Source: Paracoccaceae bacterium (GTDB lineage: Bacteria; Pseudomonadota; Alphaproteobacteria; Rhodobacterales; Rhodobacteraceae). From it: a stretch of 17,094 nt of DNA. The notes beneath the pieces were generated by a model, which searched no databases, had not been told where the DNA came from, and was given only the letters and a program-made list of their open reading frames with translations. Below, one piece after another: positions 1-7,817 of the stretch. Each line of letters opens with the position of its first letter. Position 1 is the first letter of the stretch. The DNA lies in the NCBI GenBank assembly GCA_020852535.1, contig JADZAO010000064.1:1-17094 (forward strand), written 5' to 3'. The position numbers and the translations under genes are program-made.

Positions 1-537
1 GCCGATTGGAAGGCAGACGGTCTCAAGACTGGTCACACCACCGAAGCAGGTTATGTCCTAGTCGGCTCTGCCGTGATGAACGACCGTCGCGTTATATTCG
101 CCATCGGAGGTCTTCCCTCAGACAAGGATCGTGCTGCAGAATCCGAAGCCATCGTTAACTGGGCATTTCGTCAGTTCACAAAAAAAACATTAATCAAAGC
201 GGGCACCCGCGTGGCTGAAGCGCCCGTCTGGCTCGGCGCTGCCGAAAGCGTAGCTCTGGCACCTGCTGAAGACGTGACGCTCCTTATGCCCTCACAAGTA
301 CAGGAAAGCATCATCGCAGAGGTTATTTACAATGGTCCCTTCGAGGCGCCTATCGCCAAGGGTACTCAAATCGCCGAAATGGTCATCCACGTGCCCAACC
401 TGCCCGATGCACGCATCCCGCTGGTCGCCGAAGCCGACGTAGCAGAAGGTGGCCTCCTCAAGCGCCTCTCTACCGCCGCTAACGTGTTGATTAGACGCTA
501 CATCGATGGCACTCCCAACACGGCACCCGCCTCCTGA
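1..537 (+). CDS. dacC: D-alanyl-D-alanine carboxypeptidase (penicillin-binding protein 5/6 family), 3' part only
   Basis: Serine peptidase of the S11 family. It trims the terminal D-Ala from peptidoglycan pentapeptides in the periplasm. The gene enters the window already open in frame 1, so the 5' part, with the signal peptide and the SxxK and SxN motifs, is missing. The visible 178 residues begin with the third active-site motif, KTGHT (bases 25-39), inside the context DGLKTGHTTEAGY that is typical of the family. Then come the rest of the transpeptidase fold and the beta-rich C-terminal domain of PBP5. The last about 25 residues (GGLLKRLSTAANVLIRRY) are basic and amphipathic, as expected for the membrane-anchoring tail. 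The stop TGA shares its last base with the tmk start. The family is clear. The choice between dacA, dacC and dacF as a name is arbitrary. Confidence 0.9.
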   Translation, partial: ADWKADGLKTGHTTEAGYVLVGSAVMNDRRVIFAIGGLPSDKDRAAESEAIVNWAFRQFTKKTLIKAGTRVAEAPVWLGAAESVALAPAEDVTLLMPSQVQESIIAEVIYNGPFEAPIAKGTQIAEMVIHVPNLPDARIPLVAEADVAEGGLLKRLSTAANVLIRRYIDGTPNTAPAS

Positions 538-1151
538 TGACACCCGCCTTTCTCAGCTTCGAAGGTATCGACGGGTCTGGAAAGTCAACGCAGGCCCGCC
601 GCTTGGCCGAAAGCCTCCGTGCGACGGGCCACACCGTCACTCTCACTCGCGAACCGGGTGGCTCTCCAGGTGCCGAGGAAATCCGCGCCCTCGTCCTACA
701 GGGCGACACCAACCGCTGGTCGGCAGAAACAGAACTTCTTCTTTTTACTGCCGCCCGCCGTGACCATTTGGAAAAAACAATTTGTCCTGCCCTCGCCCGT
801 GGCGAAATCGTTATCACCGATCGCTTTGCAGACAGTACCCGCATCTATCAAGGTATGCGCGGCAACCTCCCCTCAACTGTGAATAGCCTGCACGACCTGA
901 TGATCGGGACCGAACCCGACCTAACTTTCCTCGTAGATCTCGACCCTAAACTTGGCCTCGCTCGTGCCAGAGCGCGCAACGACACTGAACAACGATTCGA
1001 GAATATGGGCCTTAGTTTTCAGGAAAAAATGCGTACGGGCTTTCTCACTCTTGCCGACCTAAACCCCCGCTTTCGCGTGATCGACGGCTCCCGCGATCCT
1101 GACAGCATCGCTGCTCAACTTCTGGCGCTGACTCGTGCGCAGTTATCCTGA
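537..1151 (+). CDS. tmk: Thymidylate kinase
   Basis: Cytoplasmic dTMP kinase, which makes dTDP from dTMP and ATP for DNA synthesis. It has 204 residues, the usual size. The P-loop GIDGSGKST is at residues 10-18, the REPGG substrate-binding segment at 38-42 and the DRF motif at 95-97, followed by the YQG motif. An arginine-rich LID region (LARARARNDTEQRFE) sits in the C-terminal third. The start ATG overlaps the carboxypeptidase stop by one base (TGATG), which suggests coupled translation. Transcription of holB follows directly. A tmk-holB pair is a common arrangement in bacteria and fits shared use in replication. Identification is firm. Confidence 0.97.
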   Translation: MTPAFLSFEGIDGSGKSTQARRLAESLRATGHTVTLTREPGGSPGAEEIRALVLQGDTNRWSAETELLLFTAARRDHLEKTICPALARGEIVITDRFADSTRIYQGMRGNLPSTVNSLHDLMIGTEPDLTFLVDLDPKLGLARARARNDTEQRFENMGLSFQEKMRTGFLTLADLNPRFRVIDGSRDPDSIAAQLLALTRAQLS

Positions 1152-1152
1152 C

Positions 1153-2277
1153 ATGGAACCCCTTTCCGAAAAGATCCCAGAACCCGACCGTATCGAAGGG
1201 GCCCCCCACCCTCGAGAAACAACCAATGTCTTTGGACACGAAGCTGCCCAATCCGAATTTCTCGCCGCCTTCAACACCGGCCACCTACACCATGGTTGGA
1301 TGATCACTGGCCCCCGAGGCGTAGGCAAGGCCACCCTCGCATGGCATCTGGCCCGCTTCTTATTGGCCACATCCGATAGTAATGGCGGTATGTCCACACC
1401 CCCGAATATCAACGTCCCCGAAGACCACCCGGTCACCCGCCGTATGCGCGCACTTGCCGAGCCACGCCTCTTTCTACTGCGTCGAGCATGGGATGATGAA
1501 AAAAAGCGCCTCAAGACCGCCATTACAGTCGATGAAGTTCGCCGGATGAAATCCTTCTTCTCGCTATCCGCCGCAGATGGCGGCTCCCGCGTAGCAATCA
1601 TCGACGCCGCAGACGAATTAAACACTTCCGCCGCTAATGCCCTTCTAAAACTCTTGGAAGAACCCCCCGCTAACGTCACGCTTTTCTTAATCTCACACCA
1701 GCCATTCAAACTCCTGCCCACCATTCGCTCGCGTTGCCGCGAACTCCGCCTACACCCCCTTGCTACCGCCACCCTCGCTAATGCCTTAATACAAGCGCGC
1801 GCGACGCTGGAACCCGATGATGCCCAAGCCCTCAACCAATTAGCAGGCGGATCAGTAGGCGAAGCCTTCCGCCTGACCAACCTCTCCGGCCTCGCGCTCT
1901 ACCAATCCATCGTCACGCTCTTTTCCTCTCTCCCCCGTCTTGATCGTCCACGCCTCCTTGCGCTCATCGAAACCGGAGCGCAACGCGATGGTGAAGCCAA
2001 ATTTGACCTCATTCTCACCTTGCTTGATCTCTTCCTTGCACGTATCGCCCGCGCCGGCGCCACTCGCACCCTGCCCCCCGAAGCAGCAACGGGCGAAGCA
2101 GATATCATAGCCCGTCTCGCTCCTGATGCCGCAGCTGCACGCGCCTGGGCGGAACTGGCGCAAACTCTCGGTCTCAAGGCTCGTCGCGGCAAGGCGGTCA
2201 ACCTTGACCCCGCCACCCTTCTCATGGATATGGTTCTACGTTTGGAAGATACGGCGGCAGCCCTTCCTAAACGTTAG
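1153..2277 (+). CDS. holB: DNA polymerase III subunit delta'
   Basis: Clamp-loader subunit of the replicative polymerase. With delta and the tau/gamma subunits it opens and loads the beta clamp. It has 374 residues from the ATG one base after the tmk stop. A GTG at 1135 would add six residues and overlap tmk by 17 bases, which I think less likely. The fold is AAA+: Walker A-like GPRGVGKAT at about residues 53-61, the VAIIDAADELN segment at about 147-157, the LLKLLEEPP helix after it, and an SRC motif at about 193-195 (TIRSRC). The cysteine zinc module of the E. coli protein is not visible between Walker A and B. I believe it is commonly absent in alphaproteobacterial delta'. Confidence in the family is high and in the exact start moderate. 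Confidence 0.94.
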   Translation: MEPLSEKIPEPDRIEGAPHPRETTNVFGHEAAQSEFLAAFNTGHLHHGWMITGPRGVGKATLAWHLARFLLATSDSNGGMSTPPNINVPEDHPVTRRMRALAEPRLFLLRRAWDDEKKRLKTAITVDEVRRMKSFFSLSAADGGSRVAIIDAADELNTSAANALLKLLEEPPANVTLFLISHQPFKLLPTIRSRCRELRLHPLATATLANALIQARATLEPDDAQALNQLAGGSVGEAFRLTNLSGLALYQSIVTLFSSLPRLDRPRLLALIETGAQRDGEAKFDLILTLLDLFLARIARAGATRTLPPEAATGEADIIARLAPDAAAARAWAELAQTLGLKARRGKAVNLDPATLLMDMVLRLEDTAAALPKR

Positions 2278-2282
2278 GAAAA
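2276..2282 (+). promoter_or_regulatory. Ribosome binding site of tatD
   Basis: AGGAAAA lies five bases before the ATG at 2288 and overlaps the end of the holB stop codon. It decides the tatD start. The frame is open back into holB, but residues upstream of 2288 only shadow holB and do not resemble the family N-terminus. Confidence 0.6.
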
Positions 2283-2287
2283 CGCGC

Positions 2288-3082
2288 ATGGTCCCCAATC
2301 TTCCGGAAATCGTAGATAGTCATTGTCACCTTGATTTCGCCGATTTCAACGGCGAACTTGATGCCATCATCGCCCGCGCCCATGCCATAGGCGTACGTCG
2401 CATGGTAACAATCTGCACCCGCCTGAAGAACGAACCCACAGTCCGCGCAATAGCGGAAGCATATCCGTCCGTTTTCTACGCGGCAGGCACCCACCCGATA
2501 AACGCCGCTGAAGATCCCCTCGCCACGGTTGATCAACTCATTGCCTTATCACAGCACCCAAAATTCGTCGCAATCGGCGAAACCGGCCTTGATTACCACT
2601 ACACAACCGAAAGCGCAGAAATTCAGAAAACCTCACTAAAAATTCACATCACTGCAGCACAGGAAACTGCTCTGCCGCTCGTCATCCACACTCGAGCGGC
2701 TGATACTGACATGGCCGAAATACTGACCACTAGCTACCGCGCCAAACCCTATAATTGCGTCATCCATTGCTTCTCCAGCAGCGCTGAATTCGGCAACGCC
2801 GTCCTTGATCTCGGCTTTTACCTCTCAATGTCGGGAATCGTCACCTTCCCCAAATCTGGAGAACTACGCGACGTCTTCGCAGCCGCCCCCCTCGACCGGA
2901 TTCTTCTGGAAACTGACAGCCCCTATCTCGCCCCTATTCCGCATCGCGGCAAAAGGAACGAACCTGCCTACACCGCCTTTACCGCGGCTAAAGGAGCTGA
3001 GATATTTGGCCTATCTCCGGTCGATTTTGTCCTCGCCACCACTAAAAACTTCGATCGTCTATTCTGGAAGGCTAAATTCTGA
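2288..3082 (+). CDS. tatD: TatD family metal-dependent hydrolase (deoxyribonuclease)
   Basis: Member of the amidohydrolase-fold TatD family, 264 residues, the usual length. Family members are metal-dependent 3'-5' exonucleases on DNA or RNA linked to repair. I infer that role here. Metal ligands are visible in order: DSHCHLD (His12, His14), GETGLDY (glutamate), LVIHTR and CVIHCFS (histidines) and LLETDSPYLAP (aspartate), followed by the conserved RGKRNEP segment. The reading frame is open further upstream, but the family N-terminus starts at IVDSHCH and an AGGAAAA site supports 2288. It is the fourth gene of the + strand run. Its stop overlaps the next start by one base (TGATG). The methionyl-tRNA synthetase gene often found between holB and tatD in relatives is absent. 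Confidence 0.94.
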   Translation: MVPNLPEIVDSHCHLDFADFNGELDAIIARAHAIGVRRMVTICTRLKNEPTVRAIAEAYPSVFYAAGTHPINAAEDPLATVDQLIALSQHPKFVAIGETGLDYHYTTESAEIQKTSLKIHITAAQETALPLVIHTRAADTDMAEILTTSYRAKPYNCVIHCFSSSAEFGNAVLDLGFYLSMSGIVTFPKSGELRDVFAAAPLDRILLETDSPYLAPIPHRGKRNEPAYTAFTAAKGAEIFGLSPVDFVLATTKNFDRLFWKAKF

Positions 3083-3897
3083 TGGCCACGCTGCGCTTCA
3101 CCATCCTCGGCTGCGGATCTTCCGGTGGTGTTCCTCGCCTTGGCGATCAACCCGGCGGCGACTGGGGGCATTGTGACCCGACAAATCCAAAAAACCGCCG
3201 CCGCCGTTGCTCTATGCTGGTAGAGCGCACCACAGAAAACGGCAGCACTCGCGCCCTGATCGACACATCGCCCGACATGCGCGAGCAGTTACTCGACGCC
3301 GGCATTGGTTCTCTCGACGCTGTCTTATACACCCATTCCCACGCCGACCACGTCCACGGCCTCGACGACCTGCGTCAGATCGTGTTCAATACTCGCCGAC
3401 GTCTTGCCGTCTGGGCCGATGGCCCCACGCAAGAGGCGCTGCTCTCACACTTTGGCTATGCCTTCGTACAACCAAAAGACTCGCCCTACCCGCCGATCCT
3501 TGAGCTTTATACCATCAACGGCCCCGTCACGATCGAAGGCGTCGGCGGACCAATTCACTTCACCCCATTCTGCGTCGACCATGGCAGCATTAATGCCTTG
3601 GGTTTCCGCATCGGGCCCCTCGCTTATCTCCCCGACGCAGTCAAAATCCCCGAGGAAAGCTGGCCACACCTCTCCGGCCTCGATTGCTGGGTCGTCGATG
3701 CTCTCCGCCGTACGCCACACCCAACCCATGCCCACCTCGCGCTAACGCTGGAATGGATCGCCCGCGCCAAACCAGCCCGCGCCATAGTCACAAATCTACA
3801 CAACGACCTTGATTACGCGGAACTCCTCAACGAACTCCCGTCTCATATCCGCCCTGCCCATGATGGTATGGTGATCATTTACGACAATATCGCCTGA
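3082..3897 (+). CDS. MBL fold metallo-hydrolase, PhnP-like
   Basis: Metallo-beta-lactamase-fold hydrolase of 271 residues. The N-terminus (FTILGCGSSGGVPRLGD) and the HSHADH metal motif at residues 85-90 place it with the PhnP-like phosphodiesterase group. Further likely ligands are DHGS in the middle and the TNLHNDLDY segment near the C-terminus. E. coli PhnP cleaves 5-phosphoribosyl 1,2-cyclic phosphate. Here no phn gene is nearby, so the substrate is unknown. A cyclic nucleotide or cyclic phosphate ester is only inference. The gene commonly sits just after tatD in alphaproteobacteria, as here, with a one-base overlap. It ends with two consecutive stops (TGA TAG) and is the last gene of the + strand run. 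Confidence 0.88.
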   Translation: MATLRFTILGCGSSGGVPRLGDQPGGDWGHCDPTNPKNRRRRCSMLVERTTENGSTRALIDTSPDMREQLLDAGIGSLDAVLYTHSHADHVHGLDDLRQIVFNTRRRLAVWADGPTQEALLSHFGYAFVQPKDSPYPPILELYTINGPVTIEGVGGPIHFTPFCVDHGSINALGFRIGPLAYLPDAVKIPEESWPHLSGLDCWVVDALRRTPHPTHAHLALTLEWIARAKPARAIVTNLHNDLDYAELLNELPSHIRPAHDGMVIIYDNIA

Positions 3898-3910
3898 TAG
3901 ACGTAGTGTT

Positions 3911-4135
3911 CTAAGTCATCCTACCGGATTTCCTATTGATTGGTTTTGGCACCACGTCGGCCTCTTCTAGGATGTAACAGTCGATATCGTAATACGCTTC
4001 GCCTAAAATTTTTTCGTCCCGACCTTGATCTTCAAATTCATCGCGACGCTAAATTTCTCCACGACTTACAACCTCGCCCTTCTCTCCTTTTTCCACATCG
4101 CGACCTTTAGCCAAAACTAAAGGCAAAAAACAGCT
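3911..4135 (-). pseudogene. Possible small gene remnant downstream of ilvD
   Basis: On the - strand one frame is open from 4135 to an in-frame TAG at 4049-4051, then open again to a TAG at 3911-3913. The second part encodes 45 residues with a protein-like mix of charged and aromatic residues (for example GEAYYDIDCYILEEADVVPK). The first encodes 28 residues (for example CFLPLVLAKGRDVEKG). There is no convincing start codon or ribosome binding site, and the two parts share a frame interrupted by one stop. It may be a decayed gene or chance. I do not recognise the family. Confidence 0.2.
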
Positions 4136-4145
4136 TCAACCGCCG
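4104..4145 (-). terminator. Weak candidate terminator region for ilvD
   Basis: Read on the - strand after the ilvD stop, a short imperfect stem (four pairs including one G-T, loop of seven) is followed by six T (complement of 4125-4130). Next comes a perfect stem CCTTTAG/CTAAAGG with a six-base loop (4104-4123). Neither is a textbook GC-rich stem plus T run, so termination here is a guess. Confidence 0.22.
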
Positions 4146-4173
4146 AATGTCTAGCAATCCGTTCTTTGTCTAC

Positions 4174-6030
4174 TTACGTTAAATGCTTAGGCTCAACGTC
4201 AGGAAGTACCCGCACAGCGCCTTTGTCAGCGGACGAGGCGAACAACGCATAGGCCCGCAACGCTTGCGATATCTTGCGCGCGCGCGGTTTGGTAGGCTTC
4301 CAGCCAAGGCGGTTTTGCTCGGCCCGCCGTGCGGCGAGTTCCACTTCCGAAACTCGCAGGTTAATAGTCCGTGCCGGAATGTCGATATCAATCGTATCGC
4401 CTTCTCGCACCAAACCAATTGCCCCACCTGAGGCCGCCTCTGGTGAGACATGACCTATCGACAGACCCGAAGTGCCACCCGAAAAACGGCCATCAGTCAG
4501 TAGGGCGCAAACCTTACCCAGTCCTTTCGATTTCAGATAGCTGGTCGGATATAGCATCTCCTGCATCCCTGGCCCGCCCTTCGGACCTTCGTATCGGATC
4601 ACCACCACATCACCTGCTTTAACCTCGTTGTTCAAAATTCCTGCCACGGCGGAATTTTGCGATTCATAAACCTTGGCCGGACCCGAAAAAACGAAGATCG
4701 CCTCGTCCACACCTGCCGTCTTCACGATACAACCGTCCAGCGCAATATTTCCTTTCAACACCGCCAGACCACCCTCTTTGGTAAAGGCATGTTTTACTGA
4801 CCGGATCACGCCGTTCTGTCGATCAAGGTCCAGCTCCTGATAGCGTTTATTCTGACTAAAAGCCGTAGCCGATCGCACATTTCCTGGCGCAGCCTTAAAA
4901 AACTGCCGCACATTTTCGTGGTTGGTTCGACTAATATCCCAATGATCAAGCGCAGCGCCCATCGTAGGCGAATGCACCGTCACGCAATCGCGGTTGAGCA
5001 ATCCGCCCGCATCAAGCTGACCAAGGATCGACATAATCCCACCAGCACGGTGCACATCTTCCATATGAACATCCTGCTTAGCTGGAGCAACCTTGCAAAG
5101 ACATGGCACGCGGCGCGATAGATCGTCGATATCATCCTGTTCAAAGTCAATTTCGCCCTCGTGCGCCGCTGCAAGGATATGTAGGATTGTATTAGTTGAT
5201 CCGCCCATGGCGATGTCCAACGCCATCGCATTCTCAAAGGCCTTCTTGTTCGCTAAATTGCGTGGCAAAATGCTATCATCGTTCTGTTCATAATAGCGTT
5301 TGGCTAAATCGACAATCAGGTGCCCTGCCTTAATAAAAAGTCCCTGACGATCGACGTGAGTAGCAAGAGTCGACCCATTACCAGGCAGCGATAGACCTAA
5401 CGCCTCGGTCAAACAATTCATCGAATTAGCAGTGAACATCCCCGAGCACGACCCACAGGTCGGGCAAGCGGCCTTTTCAATTTCTTCGACCTCGGAATCA
5501 CTATAGCCTTCATCCGCCGCCACGACCATCGCATCAACCAAATCAAGCGCAATCTCCTTGCCTCTGATGGTTGCTTTACCTGCCTCCATCGGCCCACCTG
5601 ACACGAAGACAGCAGGGATATTCAAGCGCATCGCCGCCATCAGCATCCCAGGGGTGATCTTGTCGCAGTTAGAAATACAGACCATCGCATCGGCACAATG
5701 AGCATTGACCATATATTCCACAGAATCGGCGATGATCTCACGGCTTGGCAGCGAATAGAGCATCCCATCATGCCCCATGGCAATGCCGTCATCCACCGCA
5801 ATAGTATTGAACTCTTTCGCCACGCCACCCGCTGCCTCGACCTCACGAGCCACCATTTGACCGAGGTCCTTCAAGTGCACGTGTCCTGGCACAAACTGGG
5901 TAAAGCTGTTGACGATGGCGATAATTGGTTTGTCGAAATCGTCATCCTTCATCCCTGTGGCCCGCCACAAGCCGCGAGCGCCGGCCATATTGCGACCGTG
6001 GGTAGTCGTGCGGGAACGATAGACAGGCAT
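4174..6030 (-). CDS. ilvD: Dihydroxy-acid dehydratase
   Basis: Iron-sulfur dehydratase of the IlvD/Edd family. It converts 2,3-dihydroxy-isovalerate and 2,3-dihydroxy-3-methylvalerate to the 2-keto acids in valine, isoleucine and leucine synthesis. It has 618 residues, very close to the E. coli enzyme. Cluster and metal ligands are visible: SNCDKITPG (Cys122, Asp123, Lys124), the D80-D81-G segment, and CPTCGSCSGMFTANSM, with Cys195 matching the E. coli cluster cysteine. The C-terminal DGRFSGGTSGLSIGHVSPEAA is also conserved. The start is fixed by a GGAGGAAA site. It is a single gene here, convergent with the left block and separated from pepT by 563 bases that should carry its promoter. Identification is firm. 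Confidence 0.98.
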   Translation of the reverse strand: MPVYRSRTTTHGRNMAGARGLWRATGMKDDDFDKPIIAIVNSFTQFVPGHVHLKDLGQMVAREVEAAGGVAKEFNTIAVDDGIAMGHDGMLYSLPSREIIADSVEYMVNAHCADAMVCISNCDKITPGMLMAAMRLNIPAVFVSGGPMEAGKATIRGKEIALDLVDAMVVAADEGYSDSEVEEIEKAACPTCGSCSGMFTANSMNCLTEALGLSLPGNGSTLATHVDRQGLFIKAGHLIVDLAKRYYEQNDDSILPRNLANKKAFENAMALDIAMGGSTNTILHILAAAHEGEIDFEQDDIDDLSRRVPCLCKVAPAKQDVHMEDVHRAGGIMSILGQLDAGGLLNRDCVTVHSPTMGAALDHWDISRTNHENVRQFFKAAPGNVRSATAFSQNKRYQELDLDRQNGVIRSVKHAFTKEGGLAVLKGNIALDGCIVKTAGVDEAIFVFSGPAKVYESQNSAVAGILNNEVKAGDVVVIRYEGPKGGPGMQEMLYPTSYLKSKGLGKVCALLTDGRFSGGTSGLSIGHVSPEAASGGAIGLVREGDTIDIDIPARTINLRVSEVELAARRAEQNRLGWKPTKPRARKISQALRAYALFASSADKGAVRVLPDVEPKHLT

Positions 6031-6035
6031 CGGGA

Positions 6036-6043
6036 TTTCCTCC
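6036..6043 (-). promoter_or_regulatory. Ribosome binding site of ilvD
   Basis: GGAGGAAA on the - strand, five bases before the ATG at 6030-6028. It is the strongest Shine-Dalgarno match in the window and fixes the ilvD start. Confidence 0.75.
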
Positions 6044-6087
6044 GGTCAAATAGTCGTTGAAGCGGTCTTGCCGATCTGGAATCGTCA

Positions 6088-6100
6088 TGACCAATGGTCA
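6088..6100 (-). promoter_or_regulatory. Candidate operator dyad upstream of ilvD
   Basis: Perfect 13-base inverted repeat TGACCA-A-TGGTCA, 58 bases before the ilvD start. It overlaps a TTGACC hexamer on the - strand that could serve as a -35 box, although no good -10 box follows at 16-18 bases. Symmetry and position suggest a dimeric regulator site. Which regulator is unknown. Confidence 0.35.
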
Positions 6101-6369
6101 AGGGCGACCCGCCTTTTGAATGCGGGAAAACCCGGCCATCGATTAAATTTTTCATCAAGGCAGAGATGCCAGAGGTCAATTCTATTACTTATTACGATGA
6201 TAATCTTCTTGTATTGAGCAGCCGTCCAAACTTGGGGACAGCAATTATCACCACATTGTGCAGATGGTGTGTATGTCCTTGCACCTTCTCGTCGCGGTTT
6301 TGCAAGCAGGCAAACATAGTCTAGCGATACAGCACGGAACCATCTAAATATTGATGATGCCACCTCTAG

Positions 6370-6597
6370 CCAAAAAAACGCAATATTCGACTGTTTCAGA
6401 AAATCTCGCATCTTCAAGGCACCATTTGCCGTTCTATTGACCACGCGACCTGTCAGCCAGACACACCCAAAAACAACCCCGCCTCCGGCAGACCCATCAT
6501 CGCCCACCCTCCTCGAAATACCGTCTACACCTTTACGCAAGCAGCAGCCAAGGACAAGCTAGCTTACGTAGTTCATCCGATCGTCAGCTACACCTAG
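6370..6597 (+). pseudogene. Possible 3' remnant of a + strand gene
   Basis: After a TAG at 6367-6369 the + strand is open for 75 codons to a TAG at 6595-6597 that overlaps the pepT stop codon. The last part (NTVYTFTQAAAKDKLAYVV) reads like a real protein C-terminus. There is no ATG or GTG start and no family I recognise. Because the + strand is C-rich everywhere here, codon choice does not help to separate a relic from chance. Confidence 0.15.
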
Positions 6598-7814
6598 TCC
6601 CGCCCAACAAGCCGCAACAATACCCGCACTGCAGCAGCCATATCCTGCACCGAAACCCATTCTAATGGCCCATGAATTTCCTGCATGCCAGTAAAAATAT
6701 TAGGCGTAGGCACCCCCATCTCGGTTAGTCGTGACCCGTCGGTGCCCCCCCTGATCGGCGTCGACACCGGCACTATTCCTTCCGCCTCGCACGCCTTACG
6801 TGCGAGATCAACCGGCATCATATCCTTTTCCAGCCAGTAACGCATATTACGATATTGCTTATTAATCTCGACAGAGATTACCGCACGTGGCTCACCCGCC
6901 TGCACCGTATCGCAGACATTACGTAGCAACGCCCCCTTGGCCGCTAACCCGTCCAGCTCAAAATCACGCAAGATAAAACGCAACTCAGCCTCGGCCGCAG
7001 TGCCGCGTATCTCATAGCAATGTACGAACCCCTCGCGCCCTTCGGTAATTTCTGGCACCGGCGTATCATGCGATAAAGCGCTGATGATCTTTGCCGCCAA
7101 ATGCAGCGCATTAACTAACTTGTCTTTGGCATAGCCAGAATGCACCGAAACGCCAGTGATCCTCACCACCGCACCATCGGCCGAAAAACTTTCATATTCG
7201 ATCTCGCCCACCATCCCGCCATCCAGCGTATAGGCAAAATCAACCCCCAAATCCGCAGGTAGACGTTTATCTACCCCGCGCCCAATCTCTTCATCTGGCG
7301 TAAAGGCTATGCGCAGCCCAAAATGTGCAATATCTTTCTTTGCCAGCAGATACTGCGCCAGCGTCATAATAATGGAAATACCCGCCTTGTCGTCCGCTCC
7401 CAGCAAGGTGGTTCCGCTCGCGGTAATAATGTCATGTCCTAACTTCTCGCCTAAATGCTTGGAGTTTTGGGGAGAAAGTCGCAACTCCGGCGCATCGGGG
7501 AATGTGATATCCCCACCATTATAGCTGCGATGCACCACCGGTTTCACGCCAATAGCGTTAAACTGCGGTGCAGTGTCCATATGCGCCAAAAGCCCGATCA
7601 CCGGCCCCTCGATAGTGCCCGGGATCGAGGCAAGAACCGCACCATATTCGGTGATCCGCACGTTGGTCGCCCCAATCGCGATCAATTCTTCAGCCAGAAC
7701 CCGAGCAAGGTTTAATTGGACCGCCGTGCTTGGTTGCGTTACCGACCGCGCATCACTTTGCGTGTCCATCCTCGCATAACGCACCAGACGTTCCTCAAGA
7801 TCGCAGTCGAACAT
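6594..7814 (-). CDS. pepT: Peptidase T (tripeptide aminopeptidase)
   Basis: Zinc aminopeptidase of the M20B family. It releases the N-terminal residue from tripeptides in the cytoplasm. It has 406 residues, the normal length. Metal and catalytic motifs are all present: LLAHMDTAP (His78, Asp80), LLGADDKAG (Asp141), TPDEEIGRG (Glu175-Glu176), TLDGG with its aspartate, and GGTDGSRLTEMG and IHGPLEWV near the C-terminus. The ATG at 7814 stands six bases after AAGGGA. A GTG directly before it (7817) abuts the cobF stop and would add one residue. The gene follows cobF by three bases, so it is probably the last gene of the cobalamin transcript, although no role in cobalamin synthesis is known for it. 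No dedicated promoter is apparent. Confidence 0.95.
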   Translation of the reverse strand: MFDCDLEERLVRYARMDTQSDARSVTQPSTAVQLNLARVLAEELIAIGATNVRITEYGAVLASIPGTIEGPVIGLLAHMDTAPQFNAIGVKPVVHRSYNGGDITFPDAPELRLSPQNSKHLGEKLGHDIITASGTTLLGADDKAGISIIMTLAQYLLAKKDIAHFGLRIAFTPDEEIGRGVDKRLPADLGVDFAYTLDGGMVGEIEYESFSADGAVVRITGVSVHSGYAKDKLVNALHLAAKIISALSHDTPVPEITEGREGFVHCYEIRGTAAEAELRFILRDFELDGLAAKGALLRNVCDTVQAGEPRAVISVEINKQYRNMRYWLEKDMMPVDLARKACEAEGIVPVSTPIRGGTDGSRLTEMGVPTPNIFTGMQEIHGPLEWVSVQDMAAAVRVLLRLVGRD

Positions 7815-7817
7815 CAC

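Larger units (their letters stand above)
3898..4173. other. Intergenic gap between converging mbl and ilvD genes
   Basis: 276 bases between two converging genes, AT-richer than its flanks. I see no complete gene. It holds a possible - strand gene remnant (3911-4135), a perfect 7-base hairpin (4104-4123) and two distant 7-base complementary arms (3917-3923 and 3968-3974). There is no strong factor-independent terminator for the + strand run. Confidence 0.7.
6031..6593. other. Intergenic gap upstream of ilvD, downstream of pepT
   Basis: 563 bases without a convincing gene. The half near ilvD is AT-rich and holds three small dyads (6088-6100, 6123-6134, 6159-6170). It must contain the ilvD promoter, but I cannot pick -35 and -10 boxes with confidence. 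The half near pepT holds an open + strand stretch (6370-6597) and a 10-base palindrome AAGCTAGCTT at 6556-6565. No tRNA cloverleaf or branched-chain-codon attenuator peptide was seen. Confidence 0.65.

Noticed and set aside
1143..1880. 245-codon - strand frame opposite holB
   Set aside because: Arginine- and serine-rich shadow of holB, whose family motifs are clear.
3917..3974. CATCCTA and TAGGATG arms after the metallo-hydrolase gene
   Set aside because: Seven-base arms 44 bases apart are expected by chance and have no T run behind them.
6094..6324. 76-codon + strand frame starting inside the 6088-6100 dyad
   Set aside because: Composition is unlike the neighbouring proteins, with clustered cysteines and no motif, so it is most likely chance.
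6085..6540. 151-codon - strand frame in the ilvD-pepT gap
   Set aside because: No ribosome binding site and no family resemblance. It spans the region where the ilvD promoter is expected. I could not support it as a gene.
6556..6565. AAGCTAGCTT palindrome near the pepT stop
   Set aside because: Single short palindrome with no T run. No support for a terminator or a recombination site.
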